DNA from: Xenophilus azovorans DSM 13620
GTDB lineage: Bacteria; Pseudomonadota; Gammaproteobacteria; Burkholderiales; Burkholderiaceae_C
Assembly (NCBI RefSeq): GCF_000745855.1
Contig: NZ_JQKD01000003.1
Location: forward strand, 1-64,000
DNA length: 64,000 nt
Direction: 5' to 3'
In this document: in pieces, positions 53,622 through 62,107 of the stretch
Position numbering within the stretch: position 1 is the stretch's first letter
Layout of the letters: the number at the start of each line of letters is the position of its first letter
Translations under genes and position numbers: made by a program
The notes under the pieces: generated by a model
Told to the model about the DNA's origin: nothing
Seen by the model: only the letters and a program-made list of their open reading frames with translations
The model's database searches: none

Positions 53622-55304
53622 ATGGACTATGACCTGAAGATCACCGGTGGCCTCATCGTCGATGGCACGGGCGCGCCCGGCCGCGCCGGTGACGTCGGCA
53701 TTCGCGGCGGCCGCATCGTCGCCCTCGGCGAGGCACCCGGCAACGCCGCGCAGACACTCGATGCCGCAGGCCGCGTAGTGTGCCCCGGCTTCGTCGACAT
53801 TCACACCCACTACGACGCGCAGGTGCTGTGGGACCGTCTGCTGTCGATCTCGCCCTGGCACGGCGTCACGACGGTGGTGATGGGCAACTGCGGCTTCGGC
53901 ATCGCACCGGTGCGCAGGGACCATCGCAATCTGCTGATCCAGACGCTGGAGAAAGTCGAGGGCATGAGCGCAGCGGCGCTGCACGAAGGCCTGGGGGACT
54001 GGGGCTTCGAGTCCTTTCCCGAGTACCTGGACCTGGTGGAACAGCGCGGAGCCGCGATCAACGTGGCCGCGCTAATCGGCCACACGCCGCTGCGCCTCTA
54101 TGTGATGGGCGAACAAGCGACGGAGCGCAACGCCACCGCGGACGAGATCGCGGCCATGCGCCGCATCGTCAAGGAAGCACTGGATGCCGGTGCGCTCGGC
54201 CTCGCCACGTCCAAGCTGCAGGCGCACGTGGGCTTCGCCGGGCGGCCCGTGCCCAGCCGCGCTGCGGATTTCGACGAGGTCCGTACCCTGGCCTCGACCC
54301 TGAAGGAAGCCGGCCACGGCATGCTGCAGACCACGCTGGGCCCCGGCCTGCTGCTGGAGCAGATCGAGCAGCTGGCTGTCGAAACCGGCGCGCCGATCAG
54401 CTGGTCCGCCCTGCTCGCGGGCTCGGCCTTCGGCAAGTCCGGGCACAAGGAGCAGCTCGCGAAGTCGGAGGAGCTGGCGGCCAAGGGCCTGCGCATCGCA
54501 CCGCAGGTGACGCCGCGGCCGCTGAACTTCGAGTTCCAGTTCAGCGAGCCGACCATCCTGGAGGGCATGTCATTCTTCAAGCCGGTGGCGGTCGCGGACG
54601 CCGAGGGAAAGCGCGCCATCTACGGCGACCCGGCATTTCGCGCACAGTTCCGCGATCGCTGGGACACGGCCTGGCCGGAACTGAAGAAGGCCTTCGAACT
54701 GATGGCCATCGTCGAATACGCGCCCGAGCCGGCCCTGGAGGAACGGCTCCTGTCCGAGGTGGGCCGGGAGCGCGGCATCCACCCCGTCGACCTCGCGCTC
54801 GACATGGCGCTCGCGACCAACCTGGAAGCCCGCTTCCGCATGCCGCTGGCGAACCACGACGAGACCCAGGTCGAGGAACTGCTGACCAACCGCAACATGG
54901 TGCTGGGCCTGTCCGATGCCGGCGCCCACGCCAGCCAGCTGTGCGATGCCTGCCAGGCCACGCACCTCCTGGGCCGCTGGGTCCGGGAGAAGAAGGTACT
55001 GAAGCTGGAAGAGGCGGTGCGCATGCTGACCTCGCGGCCCGCGGAGGCGTTCGGCATCGAAGACCGCGGGCTGTTGGCCGTCGGCCGGCCCGCGGATGTC
55101 GTCGTCTTCGACCCCGACACCGTGGCCGCGGGCCCCCTCAAGCGCGTGAACGACATGCCGGCCGGCGCGCCGCGCCTGGTGTCCGAGGCCACGGGCATCG
55201 ACGCGGTGGTGGTGAACGGCGTCGTCATCCGGCGCACAGGGCAGGACGCCCTGGGCGCCGGCGAGCCGCTGCCGGGCCGGCTGCTGCGCAAGGGCCGCGC
55301 CTGA
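53622..55304 (+). CDS. N-acyl-D-amino-acid deacylase family amidohydrolase
   Basis: A 560-aa metal-dependent amidohydrolase of the D-aminoacylase/dihydroorotase-like group. Metal-site features: DIHTHYDAQ (His62 and His64), MGNCGFG with Cys90 (the Cys ligand of D-aminoacylases), and LSDAGAHASQLCDACQAT near residue 433. It would hydrolyse an amide, N-acyl-amino acid or cyclic imide. The ATG at 53622 is preferred over 53610 because GGA lies 7 nt ahead and the family usually begins MDYDLxIxGG. Located between a Bug and a TRAP receptor gene, so the substrate is probably imported. Confidence 0.86.
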   Translation: MDYDLKITGGLIVDGTGAPGRAGDVGIRGGRIVALGEAPGNAAQTLDAAGRVVCPGFVDIHTHYDAQVLWDRLLSISPWHGVTTVVMGNCGFGIAPVRRDHRNLLIQTLEKVEGMSAAALHEGLGDWGFESFPEYLDLVEQRGAAINVAALIGHTPLRLYVMGEQATERNATADEIAAMRRIVKEALDAGALGLATSKLQAHVGFAGRPVPSRAADFDEVRTLASTLKEAGHGMLQTTLGPGLLLEQIEQLAVETGAPISWSALLAGSAFGKSGHKEQLAKSEELAAKGLRIAPQVTPRPLNFEFQFSEPTILEGMSFFKPVAVADAEGKRAIYGDPAFRAQFRDRWDTAWPELKKAFELMAIVEYAPEPALEERLLSEVGRERGIHPVDLALDMALATNLEARFRMPLANHDETQVEELLTNRNMVLGLSDAGAHASQLCDACQATHLLGRWVREKKVLKLEEAVRMLTSRPAEAFGIEDRGLLAVGRPADVVVFDPDTVAAGPLKRVNDMPAGAPRLVSEATGIDAVVVNGVVIRRTGQDALGAGEPLPGRLLRKGRA

Positions 55305-55340
55305 CCTCATCGGCCTTCCCCTACAACCACAGGAGACATC

Positions 55341-56357
55341 ATGAAATTCACTGCCTGCACCGTGCTCGCGGCCACCCTGCTGGCCACCACCGCCACGGCC
55401 CAGACCGTCGAACTCAAGCTGGCCGACAGGCTGGCGCAGGATCACTACGTTGCGCGCTACTCCACCAACTACTGGATCGACGAGGTGCAGAAGGCGACCG
55501 ATGGCGCCGTCAAGATCGAGCGCTACCCGAGCGAGCGGCTGGGCAAGTCGAAGGACATGATGACGCTCACGAAGGCCGGCATCACCGACATCGGCGAGTT
55601 CGTCCCCGGCTACCTGGGCGATCCGCTGCTTCTGTCCACCGTCGCCGAACTGCCCGGCATCCTGCCGAACGCCTGCGCCGCTTCGCTCGCCTACGAGCAG
55701 TTGGCCAAGCCGGGCGGCTTCATCGACCGCACGGAGCTCGCGCCGCAGGGCCTGCGCCTGCTCTACGTGGTGGGCCTGCCCGCCTACCAGCTTTTCACGT
55801 CGAAGAAGTTCGACAACCTGTCCAGCATGAAGGGCCTGAAGATCCGCTCCTCCGGCCCAGCGATGGATGCCGCCCTGCGCGTGCTGGGCATGGTGCCGAT
55901 CCGCATGAGTGCGGCCGAGCTGAGCGAGTCCTTCTCACGCGGCACGGTCGACGGCATGGCGTTCCCGGGCGCGAGCGTCTTCACCTACGACCTGCAGGGC
56001 AAGACGAAGTACGGCACGACGAACCTCTCCTTCGGCAGCAGCATGACCCTGTACGCGATCTCCACCAGGTCCTGGGGCAAGCTGTCGCCGGCACAGCAGA
56101 AGATCCTTTCCGATATCGGGGACAAGACCACGCGCCGCGCCTGCGAACTCATCGACAAGGAGGAACAGGACGCGATCAAGAAGCTGGTGGCCGCCAGCAG
56201 CATGACGCCCGTGATCCTGAACGAGGCAGACCGCAAGAAGTTCGACGACGAGCTTGCAACGGTGGCCCAGGAATGGGCGGATGCGGCCGACAGGCGAGGC
56301 CGGAAGGGCAGCGAGACATTGGCGGCCTTCCGCGACGCGGTGAAGCCCTACCGCTGA
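55341..56357 (+). CDS. dctP: TRAP transporter substrate-binding protein DctP
   Basis: A 338-aa periplasmic receptor of the DctP family with a signal peptide ending TATAQT. Motifs: LADRLAQDHYVARYS, DGAVKIERYPSERLGKSKDMMTLTKAGITDI, MKGLKIRSSGPAMDAALRVLGMVPIRMSAAEL (with the carboxylate-binding Arg) and FSRGTVDGM. TRAP receptors bind organic acid anions via that Arg. AGGAGACA lies 5 nt before the ATG. The membrane subunits follow after one intervening gene for a crotonase. Confidence 0.92.
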   Translation: MKFTACTVLAATLLATTATAQTVELKLADRLAQDHYVARYSTNYWIDEVQKATDGAVKIERYPSERLGKSKDMMTLTKAGITDIGEFVPGYLGDPLLLSTVAELPGILPNACAASLAYEQLAKPGGFIDRTELAPQGLRLLYVVGLPAYQLFTSKKFDNLSSMKGLKIRSSGPAMDAALRVLGMVPIRMSAAELSESFSRGTVDGMAFPGASVFTYDLQGKTKYGTTNLSFGSSMTLYAISTRSWGKLSPAQQKILSDIGDKTTRRACELIDKEEQDAIKKLVAASSMTPVILNEADRKKFDDELATVAQEWADAADRRGRKGSETLAAFRDAVKPYR

Positions 56358-56367
56358 AGCGCCGCGC

Positions 56368-57102
56368 GTGACCCGCACCACCTTCACCCGCACCGAGCGA
56401 CACGCCGCATCCCGCGTCTTCACCGAGATCTGCCTCCGGTCGCCCAGCGGGGTCAACCCGCTGTCTTCCGGAACAGTGGCGGAACTGCGGAACCTGCTGC
56501 GAGAGCAGGCGGCGCGCGCGGACCGGCATGGCCTCTTCATCCGCGCTGAGGGTCGCGCGTTCTGCGCCGGCGCGGATGTCAAGGAGTTCCGCTCGTTCGA
56601 CGTCGACGGCTTTCGCGCCGCGATGACGGGCATTCTTGCGCTCTACATGGAGATGATCCGCTTCCCGCAGCCGATCGTCGCCCTGGTCCAGGGCGATGCC
56701 CTCGGCGGCGGCGCGGCGCTCGCGTTCTGCAGCGACTACACGATCACCGTGCGAGGCGCGGCATTCGGCCTGCCGGAGGTGCACCGCGGCCTCGCCGGCG
56801 GCGGCTGGCTCATGCCGCGCCTGCTGGGCAGGCACCGCGCCGCCGAGATGGTGCTGTTGGGCCGCACGCTCGATGCCAGGCGTGCGCTCGAACTCGGGCT
56901 CGTCGGCGAAGTCTGCGAGGCCGACGAACTCGATGCACGGGCCCAGGCGCTCGCGGAAGAACTCGGCGCGCTCGCGCCCACCGGGCTGACGGTGGCGAAG
57001 ACCTCGCTGGCCGGCGGCCTCGGACTCGACCTCGGCGCCGCCATGGAAGCCCACATCGAAGCCCAGACCCGGGCATTCGCGCAGATGCGCGCGGCAGCCT
57101 GA
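56368..57102 (+). CDS. Enoyl-CoA hydratase/isomerase family protein (crotonase fold)
   Basis: A 244-aa crotonase: RAFCAGADVKEF (oxyanion loop), PIVALVQGDALGGGAALAFCSDYTI, and FGLPEVHRGLAGGGWLMPRL with the Glu normally acting as base. It starts with GTG at 56368, 10 nt after the dctP stop. It could hydrate or isomerise the enoyl-CoA made by the regulon dehydrogenases. Its insertion between the P and Q subunit genes of a TRAP transporter links uptake and degradation. Confidence 0.9.
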   Translation: MTRTTFTRTERHAASRVFTEICLRSPSGVNPLSSGTVAELRNLLREQAARADRHGLFIRAEGRAFCAGADVKEFRSFDVDGFRAAMTGILALYMEMIRFPQPIVALVQGDALGGGAALAFCSDYTITVRGAAFGLPEVHRGLAGGGWLMPRLLGRHRAAEMVLLGRTLDARRALELGLVGEVCEADELDARAQALAEELGALAPTGLTVAKTSLAGGLGLDLGAAMEAHIEAQTRAFAQMRAAA

Positions 57103-57121
57103 TCCCATCGGAGAAAACATC

Positions 57122-57673
57122 TTGCTTGCTTCGTTCGAGAAAGGCCTGTCGGCGATCGACTGGCTGTTGTCCCGCCTGGCCGCGCTGCTGGTACTGGCGG
57201 TCATGCTGATGATCGCCTGCGACGTGGGCGGCCGCTATTTCTTCAGCCACCCCCTGCCCTGGGTCTACGACGTGGTCTCGATCTACGTGATCAACATCGT
57301 CGTGTATTTCATGGTCTCCGAGGTGTTGCGCACCCAGACGCACATCGAGCTCGACCTGCAGGTTCGCTTCCTGCCTCCACGTGCCTGGGGCGTCTTGCAG
57401 GCGGTGGCCTGGGTCGCCGCTGCCGCCGTGCTGGTGCTCACGACCTGGGTCGTCGGGCAATCGATGGCCGAGAGCTTCGGAAAGGGCGAAGTGCATCCCG
57501 GGCTCTACGAATGGCCGGTATGGATCGAGAAGGCGACCATCACCCTGGGCCTCGGCCTTCTCACGCTGCGCATCCTCGCGCGCCTGGCGCGCTACCTGCA
57601 GAGGGGCCAGGACGCGTCGGTCTTCAACAAGGATGAATCCGCGGCCGAATCGGCCACGGCGGGGGTGCACTGA
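57122..57673 (+). CDS. dctQ: TRAP transporter small permease DctQ
   Basis: A 183-aa membrane protein with four helices (about residues 18-40, 52-72, 88-110 and 130-155), as in DctQ subunits. DVGGRYFFSHPLPWVYD is the usual small-subunit motif. The start is TTG at 57122 with GGAG 8 nt upstream; the first ATG is about 25 codons in and would remove part of the first helix. Its stop overlaps the dctM start (TGATG). Confidence 0.9.
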   Translation: MLASFEKGLSAIDWLLSRLAALLVLAVMLMIACDVGGRYFFSHPLPWVYDVVSIYVINIVVYFMVSEVLRTQTHIELDLQVRFLPPRAWGVLQAVAWVAAAAVLVLTTWVVGQSMAESFGKGEVHPGLYEWPVWIEKATITLGLGLLTLRILARLARYLQRGQDASVFNKDESAAESATAGVH

Positions 57674-58968
57674 TGGCTGCCTGGGCAATCCCCGCGACGC
57701 TGGGCGTACTGGTGCTCATGATGATGCTTCGCCTTCCGATCGCGCTCGCGATCCTCGCTTCCTCGGCCGGCGGGCTGGCGATGATCGCGGGCCCGTCCGT
57801 GGTGATGGGCGTACTGGAATCCGCGCCGGTCTCAGCCGTGTCGAACTACGAGTTCGTGACGGTGCCGCTCTTCCTCCTGATGGCCGAGTTCGTGATCGCC
57901 AGCGGCGTGGCCGACGGCATCTTCGCGGCGGCCGCGGCCTGGGTGGGTCGCGTGCGCGGCGGCCTCGCCATCGCGACCGCGCTCGCCGGCGCCGGCTTCG
58001 CCGCCATCTGCCATTCGAGCACGGCGTCGGCGGCGACACTGTCGTCGACCTCCATCCCGGCGATGCTGAAGGCGAAGTACGAGCCGAAGCTAGCCTACGG
58101 CGTGGTCTCGATCTCGGGCACCCTGGGCATGCTGATACCGCCGAGCGTGGCGCTGGTGCTGTACGGACTCATCGCCGACGTGAACATCGGCAAGCTCTTC
58201 ATCGCGGCGGTGATTCCGAGCGTGCTCGTGGCCATCACCATCGTTCTCACGATCGTCGTCATGGTGTGGCTGCATCCCGATATCGCGCCGCCTTCCCGCT
58301 CGCACAGCTGGCGCGAGAAGTGGCAGTCGCTGCAGGTCGCGCTTCCGGTCACCCTGCTCTTCCTCTCGGTCGTGGGTTTCATCTACACGGGGGTGTGCAC
58401 ACCAACCGAGGCCTCGGCGATCGGTGCCTTCGGAGCGCTGCTGATCTGCGTGGCCATGCGGCGCATGACGTGGGAGAAGGCGATACAGGCCGCCTACCGC
58501 GCGGCGCGCACCACCTGCATGATCCTGCTGATCGTGATGGCGGCACACGTGTTCGCCTATTTCCTGGTGCTGACGCACGTGACGGAGGCGCTGGTGCTCT
58601 GGGCGAAGTCGCTCTCCATCCCGTCGTGGGGAATTCTGGTCATGCTGTACGCGATGTACCTGATCCTCGGGTGCCTGCTGGAGCTGTCCGCGATGCTGGT
58701 GCTGACCATCCCCGTGGTGCTTCCGATGATCGTGGCACTCGGCTACGACCCGATCTGGTTCGGCATCGTGGTGATCCTGCTGGGGGAGCTCGGCATGGTG
58801 ATCCCGCCGGTGGGGCTGAACGTGTTCATCGTCGCGCGCGTCACGGGCGCGAAGGTGAACGAGGTCTACGCCTCCATCTGGCCGCACGTGTACGCGCACC
58901 TGGTGGCGGTGGCGATCCTCACGATCTGGCCCGCGCTGGTGCTGTGGCTGCCCGGCACGATGAAATAG
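57673..58968 (+). CDS. dctM: TRAP transporter large permease DctM
   Basis: A 431-aa membrane protein with about 12 helices, the DctM subunit that uses an ion gradient to import the ligand delivered by DctP. Motifs: FVTVPLFLLMAEFVIASGVADGIF, CHSSTASAATLSSTSIPAML, GTLGMLIPPSVALVLYGLI and GELGMVIPPVGLNVFIV. It ends the long rightward operon and is followed by two hairpins before the convergent CoA transferase gene. Confidence 0.93.
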   Translation: MAAWAIPATLGVLVLMMMLRLPIALAILASSAGGLAMIAGPSVVMGVLESAPVSAVSNYEFVTVPLFLLMAEFVIASGVADGIFAAAAAWVGRVRGGLAIATALAGAGFAAICHSSTASAATLSSTSIPAMLKAKYEPKLAYGVVSISGTLGMLIPPSVALVLYGLIADVNIGKLFIAAVIPSVLVAITIVLTIVVMVWLHPDIAPPSRSHSWREKWQSLQVALPVTLLFLSVVGFIYTGVCTPTEASAIGAFGALLICVAMRRMTWEKAIQAAYRAARTTCMILLIVMAAHVFAYFLVLTHVTEALVLWAKSLSIPSWGILVMLYAMYLILGCLLELSAMLVLTIPVVLPMIVALGYDPIWFGIVVILLGELGMVIPPVGLNVFIVARVTGAKVNEVYASIWPHVYAHLVAVAILTIWPALVLWLPGTMK

Positions 58969-58970
58969 CA

Positions 58971-59012
58971 GGCGCTCGCGGCGGAGCGCCGGGAAGCGCC
59001 CCGATGCGGGGC
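58971..59012. terminator. Double hairpin between convergent operons
   Basis: GGCGCTC / GAGCGCC (58971-58977 and 58984-58990, 6-nt loop) is followed by GCCCCG / CGGGGC (58998-59003 and 59007-59012, 3-nt loop). The gap lies between dctM and the convergent CoA transferase gene, so this is a likely bidirectional terminator, though T-runs are missing on both strands. Confidence 0.45.
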
Positions 59013-59019
59013 CCGGGGC

Positions 59020-60258
59020 TCATCCGAAGATCCCGCGCTCGCGCAGCCGGGCCACGTGCGCGGCGTCGTATCCCAGGAGATCCCGCAGCACCTTTTCCGT
59101 GTCGGCGCCCAGGACGGGTGCGGCCACCGGATCCGCCAGCGGGGTCCCGCTGAAGTGCATCGGCAAACCGACGTTCGGGATCGAACCCAGCGTGGGATGC
59201 GGGATCTCGCTGAGCAATCCCAGCGCGCGGATCTCCGGCGCATCCATGGCCTCGCCCACCGTGCGGATGGCGCCGCCCGCCACGCCGGCGGCGTGCATGC
59301 GCGCGAGCCAGGTCTCGCGGTCGTGCAGCTTCAGCCGGCGCCCCACCTCGGTCATCAGCTGTTTCTGGTTTTCGCGCCGCTTCGCACTGCTGGCATAGGC
59401 CGGGTACTCCGCCATCTCGGGATCGTCCAGCACGTCGCGCGCGAAGCGCTGGAACACCCGGTCGTTCGCGCAGGCCAGGTAGAGCGGGCCGGTTGCCGTC
59501 TCGAACGCACCCACGGGCGCAGCGGTCGCCTGCGTGTTGCCGAAGCGCGTGGGACTCGTGCCCGTGGCCAGGTACGCGAGCGAGAAGTTGCCGAGCATGT
59601 TCACGGCGCTCTCGATCATGGTGGTCTCCACCATCTGGCCCTTGCCGGTGCGTTGCCTCGCCACGTAGGCGCCGAGGATCGCGTTGGCCGACATCATCGC
59701 CGTGGCGATGTCCATGATGGACGGCCCGGCGCGATAGCCGGGCTGGAGCGCCGGGTCGCCGTTCATCGAGATGAATCCGCTTTCCGCCTGCACGATGGGG
59801 TCGAAGCCGACGCGGTCCGCATACGGGCCGCTGCGGCCGTAGGACGAGATGGAGCAGTAGATCAGCCCCGGGTTGTCGCGCGAGACCGTGGCGTAGTCCA
59901 GGCCCAGCCGCTCCATGACGCCGGTCGAGAAGTTCTCGACGACGACGTCGGCCTTGGCGATGAGTTCCAACGCGACCCGACGGCCTTCGTCGCTCTTCAG
60001 ATCCAGCGCCACGCTCTGCTTGTTGCGGTTCACCCAGAGATAGGGAACGCCCTGGTCGCCCAACTGCGGCGGGTACTGGCGGAAGCTGTCGCCCTGCCCC
60101 GCGGTCTCGATCTTGATGACTTCGGCGCCCATGTCCGCCAGGATCAGGGTGGCATACGGGCCGGCGATGAAATGCGAGAAGTCGACGATGCGCAGGTCGC
60201 GCAGCGGCGTCTCGCTGCCCGCGGGACGCGGCCGGACAGGGGGAAGTTCAGGTCTCAA
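59020..60258 (-). CDS. CaiB/BaiF family CoA transferase (class III)
   Basis: A 412-aa class III CoA transferase: [66 protein letters not shown], and SIMDIATAM with Asp183 as the likely acyl-enzyme residue. It lacks the His/Asp racemase pair of its neighbour and so should move CoA between acids. It starts with TTG at 60258, with AGGAG 8 nt upstream and a TTGA overlap with the preceding stop. The ATG alternatives lie inside the conserved domain. Confidence 0.88.
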   Translation of the reverse strand: MRPELPPVRPRPAGSETPLRDLRIVDFSHFIAGPYATLILADMGAEVIKIETAGQGDSFRQYPPQLGDQGVPYLWVNRNKQSVALDLKSDEGRRVALELIAKADVVVENFSTGVMERLGLDYATVSRDNPGLIYCSISSYGRSGPYADRVGFDPIVQAESGFISMNGDPALQPGYRAGPSIMDIATAMMSANAILGAYVARQRTGKGQMVETTMIESAVNMLGNFSLAYLATGTSPTRFGNTQATAAPVGAFETATGPLYLACANDRVFQRFARDVLDDPEMAEYPAYASSAKRRENQKQLMTEVGRRLKLHDRETWLARMHAAGVAGGAIRTVGEAMDAPEIRALGLLSEIPHPTLGSIPNVGLPMHFSGTPLADPVAAPVLGADTEKVLRDLLGYDAAHVARLRERGIFG

Positions 60259-61409
60259 GACGGGTTCTCCTGCGATGTGTTGTCGAGCAGCGATGCCGGG
60301 AATCCCCAACGTCGCGACAGCTCTTCCCGGCCGGCCTGACGGGCCGGCGTCGGGACCGTGGACAGGGTGCGCGAGAAGCGCGGGGCGGGCGCCGGCTGGA
60401 CGACGCCCGCGACGTTCACGAAGGTCTCTCGTGCCACGTTGTGCGCATGGAGCGGCGCCTCGGTCCAGTCGAGCACCGGCGCGAAGCAGGCATCCGTGCC
60501 CTCCAGTAGCGCGCACCATTCGTCGCGCGTCCGGGTGCGGAACGCATCGGCCAGCCGCAGCTTCAGCAGCGGCCAGAGCACCCGGTCCATCTGGGCATCG
60601 AATACCGGATCGTCGATGCCGCAGAGTTCCCGCAGCAGTGCGTAGAACTGAGGCTCGATGGCGCCGACGGCGACGTACTTGCCGTCCGCGCAGGCGTAGG
60701 TGTCGTAGAAGTGCGCACCACCGTCCACCAGGTTGTCGCCGCGCTCGGTATTGAAGCGGCCGGAGGCATGGCCGGCGAACATGCCCGCGCACAGGAGCGC
60801 GGAGCCGTCGGTCATCGCAGCGTCCACGATCTGGCCCTTGCCGGAACTCTTCGCCTCGAGCAGCGCGGCGAGCACGCCCAGGCCCAGCATCATGGCGCCG
60901 CCGCCATAGTCGCCCACCAGGTTCAGCGGAGGCACGGGCTTGCCGCCGGCGGGACCGATGCCGTGCAGCGCACCGGAGATCGCGATGTAGTTGATGTCGT
61001 GCCCCGCCGCCTGGGCCAGCGGACCGTCCTGGCCCCAGCCAGTCATGCGGCCGTAGACCAAGCCCGGGTTGGCGGCCAGGCACGCAGCGGGGCCCAGGCC
61101 CAGGCGCTCCATGACGCCCGGGCGGAAGCCCTCGATCAACGCGTCTGCGCCGGCAATCACCTGCAGCAGCGCGTCGGCGCTGCCGTCGGCCCGGAGATCC
61201 ACCGTGACGGTGGCGCGGCTGCGGCAGGTCACGTCGTACGGACCGACGCGCGAGCCCGGGCGCGCGATGCGCAGGACTTCCGCACCCATGTCGGCCAGCA
61301 GCATGGCGCAGAAGGGTGCCGGGCCGAGGCCGGCGAACTCGATGACTTTCAGCCCGTGCAACGGGCCGGTCCGTGCACCCGCGGCGCCGGTCGTCACTCC
61401 CGCACCCAT
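60255..61409 (-). CDS. CaiB/BaiF family enzyme, alpha-methylacyl-CoA racemase type
   Basis: A 384-aa protein with the racemase-type pair His137 ([11 protein letters not shown]) and Asp167 (GDYGGG), 30 residues apart. It is highly similar to the enzyme at 51409-52524 (shared [27 protein letters not shown] motifs). The ATG at 61409 overlaps the end of the nitroreductase gene by 16 nt. Together with the CoA transferase it suggests activation and stereochemical inversion of a 2-methyl acid. Confidence 0.87.
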   Translation of the reverse strand: MGAGVTTGAAGARTGPLHGLKVIEFAGLGPAPFCAMLLADMGAEVLRIARPGSRVGPYDVTCRSRATVTVDLRADGSADALLQVIAGADALIEGFRPGVMERLGLGPAACLAANPGLVYGRMTGWGQDGPLAQAAGHDINYIAISGALHGIGPAGGKPVPPLNLVGDYGGGAMMLGLGVLAALLEAKSSGKGQIVDAAMTDGSALLCAGMFAGHASGRFNTERGDNLVDGGAHFYDTYACADGKYVAVGAIEPQFYALLRELCGIDDPVFDAQMDRVLWPLLKLRLADAFRTRTRDEWCALLEGTDACFAPVLDWTEAPLHAHNVARETFVNVAGVVQPAPAPRFSRTLSTVPTPARQAGREELSRRWGFPASLLDNTSQENPS

Positions 61410-62095
61410 CGGACGGTGTCCTCGATCGGCGCCCGCGACGTGCGGAAGCGGTTGGCCGGATGAGCAGGATCCGCATAGCCGAGGGAAATGCCGCAGACGA
61501 TCAGCCGATCCTCGGCGATTCCGAACCAGCGGCGCAGGAATGCCGAGCGCTGCGCAAGCGCGGCCTGCGCAATCGTGGCCACGCCGTTGGCGGTCGCAGC
61601 CAGCATGAAGTTGTTGACATAGGCGCCGCAGTCGAGCACGCCATAGGTCCCCAGCAGCCTGTCGCTGGTGACGAGCGCCATGTGCGGCGCACCGAACAGC
61701 CGGAAGTTCTCGGCGCCCTGCCGCGCCGAAGCCTCGCGGTCGCCCTTGGCGATGCCGACGCTCGCATACAGGCCGAAGCCGCAGGCGCGGCGCCGCTCAA
61801 GGTAGACGCCGCGGTATTCCGACGGCGGCGGGATCTCGAATCCCGCCTCCTCTGGCTGCGGTTCCTGCAGTGCCGCCCGCAGCTTGCCGGTGGCCGGAGG
61901 CTGCGTCACGATGACCTGCCAGGGCTGCACATTGTTCCAGGAGGGCGTGCGCTGCGCGGCTCGCAGGATGCGGCCCAGTGTCGCCTCGGGTACGGGAGCC
62001 GGCAGGAATCCGCGGCAGCTGGCCCGCGCATCGAGCAGGCGCTCGAAATCCAGCGGGTCCGGTACAGGCCGTGGAGTGGCGGAATCGGCATGCAT
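61394..62095 (-). CDS. Nitroreductase-family FMN oxidoreductase
   Basis: A 233-aa FMN protein of the nitroreductase fold: [16 protein letters not shown] (FMN-phosphate Arg/Ser), [39 protein letters not shown], and [22 protein letters not shown]. Members reduce nitro groups, quinones or enoates with NAD(P)H. It lies between the carboxylase gene (12 nt) and the CaiB gene (16-nt overlap). In a CoA operon it may reduce an unsaturated intermediate, but this is a guess. Confidence 0.9.
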   Translation of the reverse strand: MHADSATPRPVPDPLDFERLLDARASCRGFLPAPVPEATLGRILRAAQRTPSWNNVQPWQVIVTQPPATGKLRAALQEPQPEEAGFEIPPPSEYRGVYLERRRACGFGLYASVGIAKGDREASARQGAENFRLFGAPHMALVTSDRLLGTYGVLDCGAYVNNFMLAATANGVATIAQAALAQRSAFLRRWFGIAEDRLIVCGISLGYADPAHPANRFRTSRAPIEDTVRWVRE

Positions 62096-62107
62096 CGCTG
62101 CACTTCC

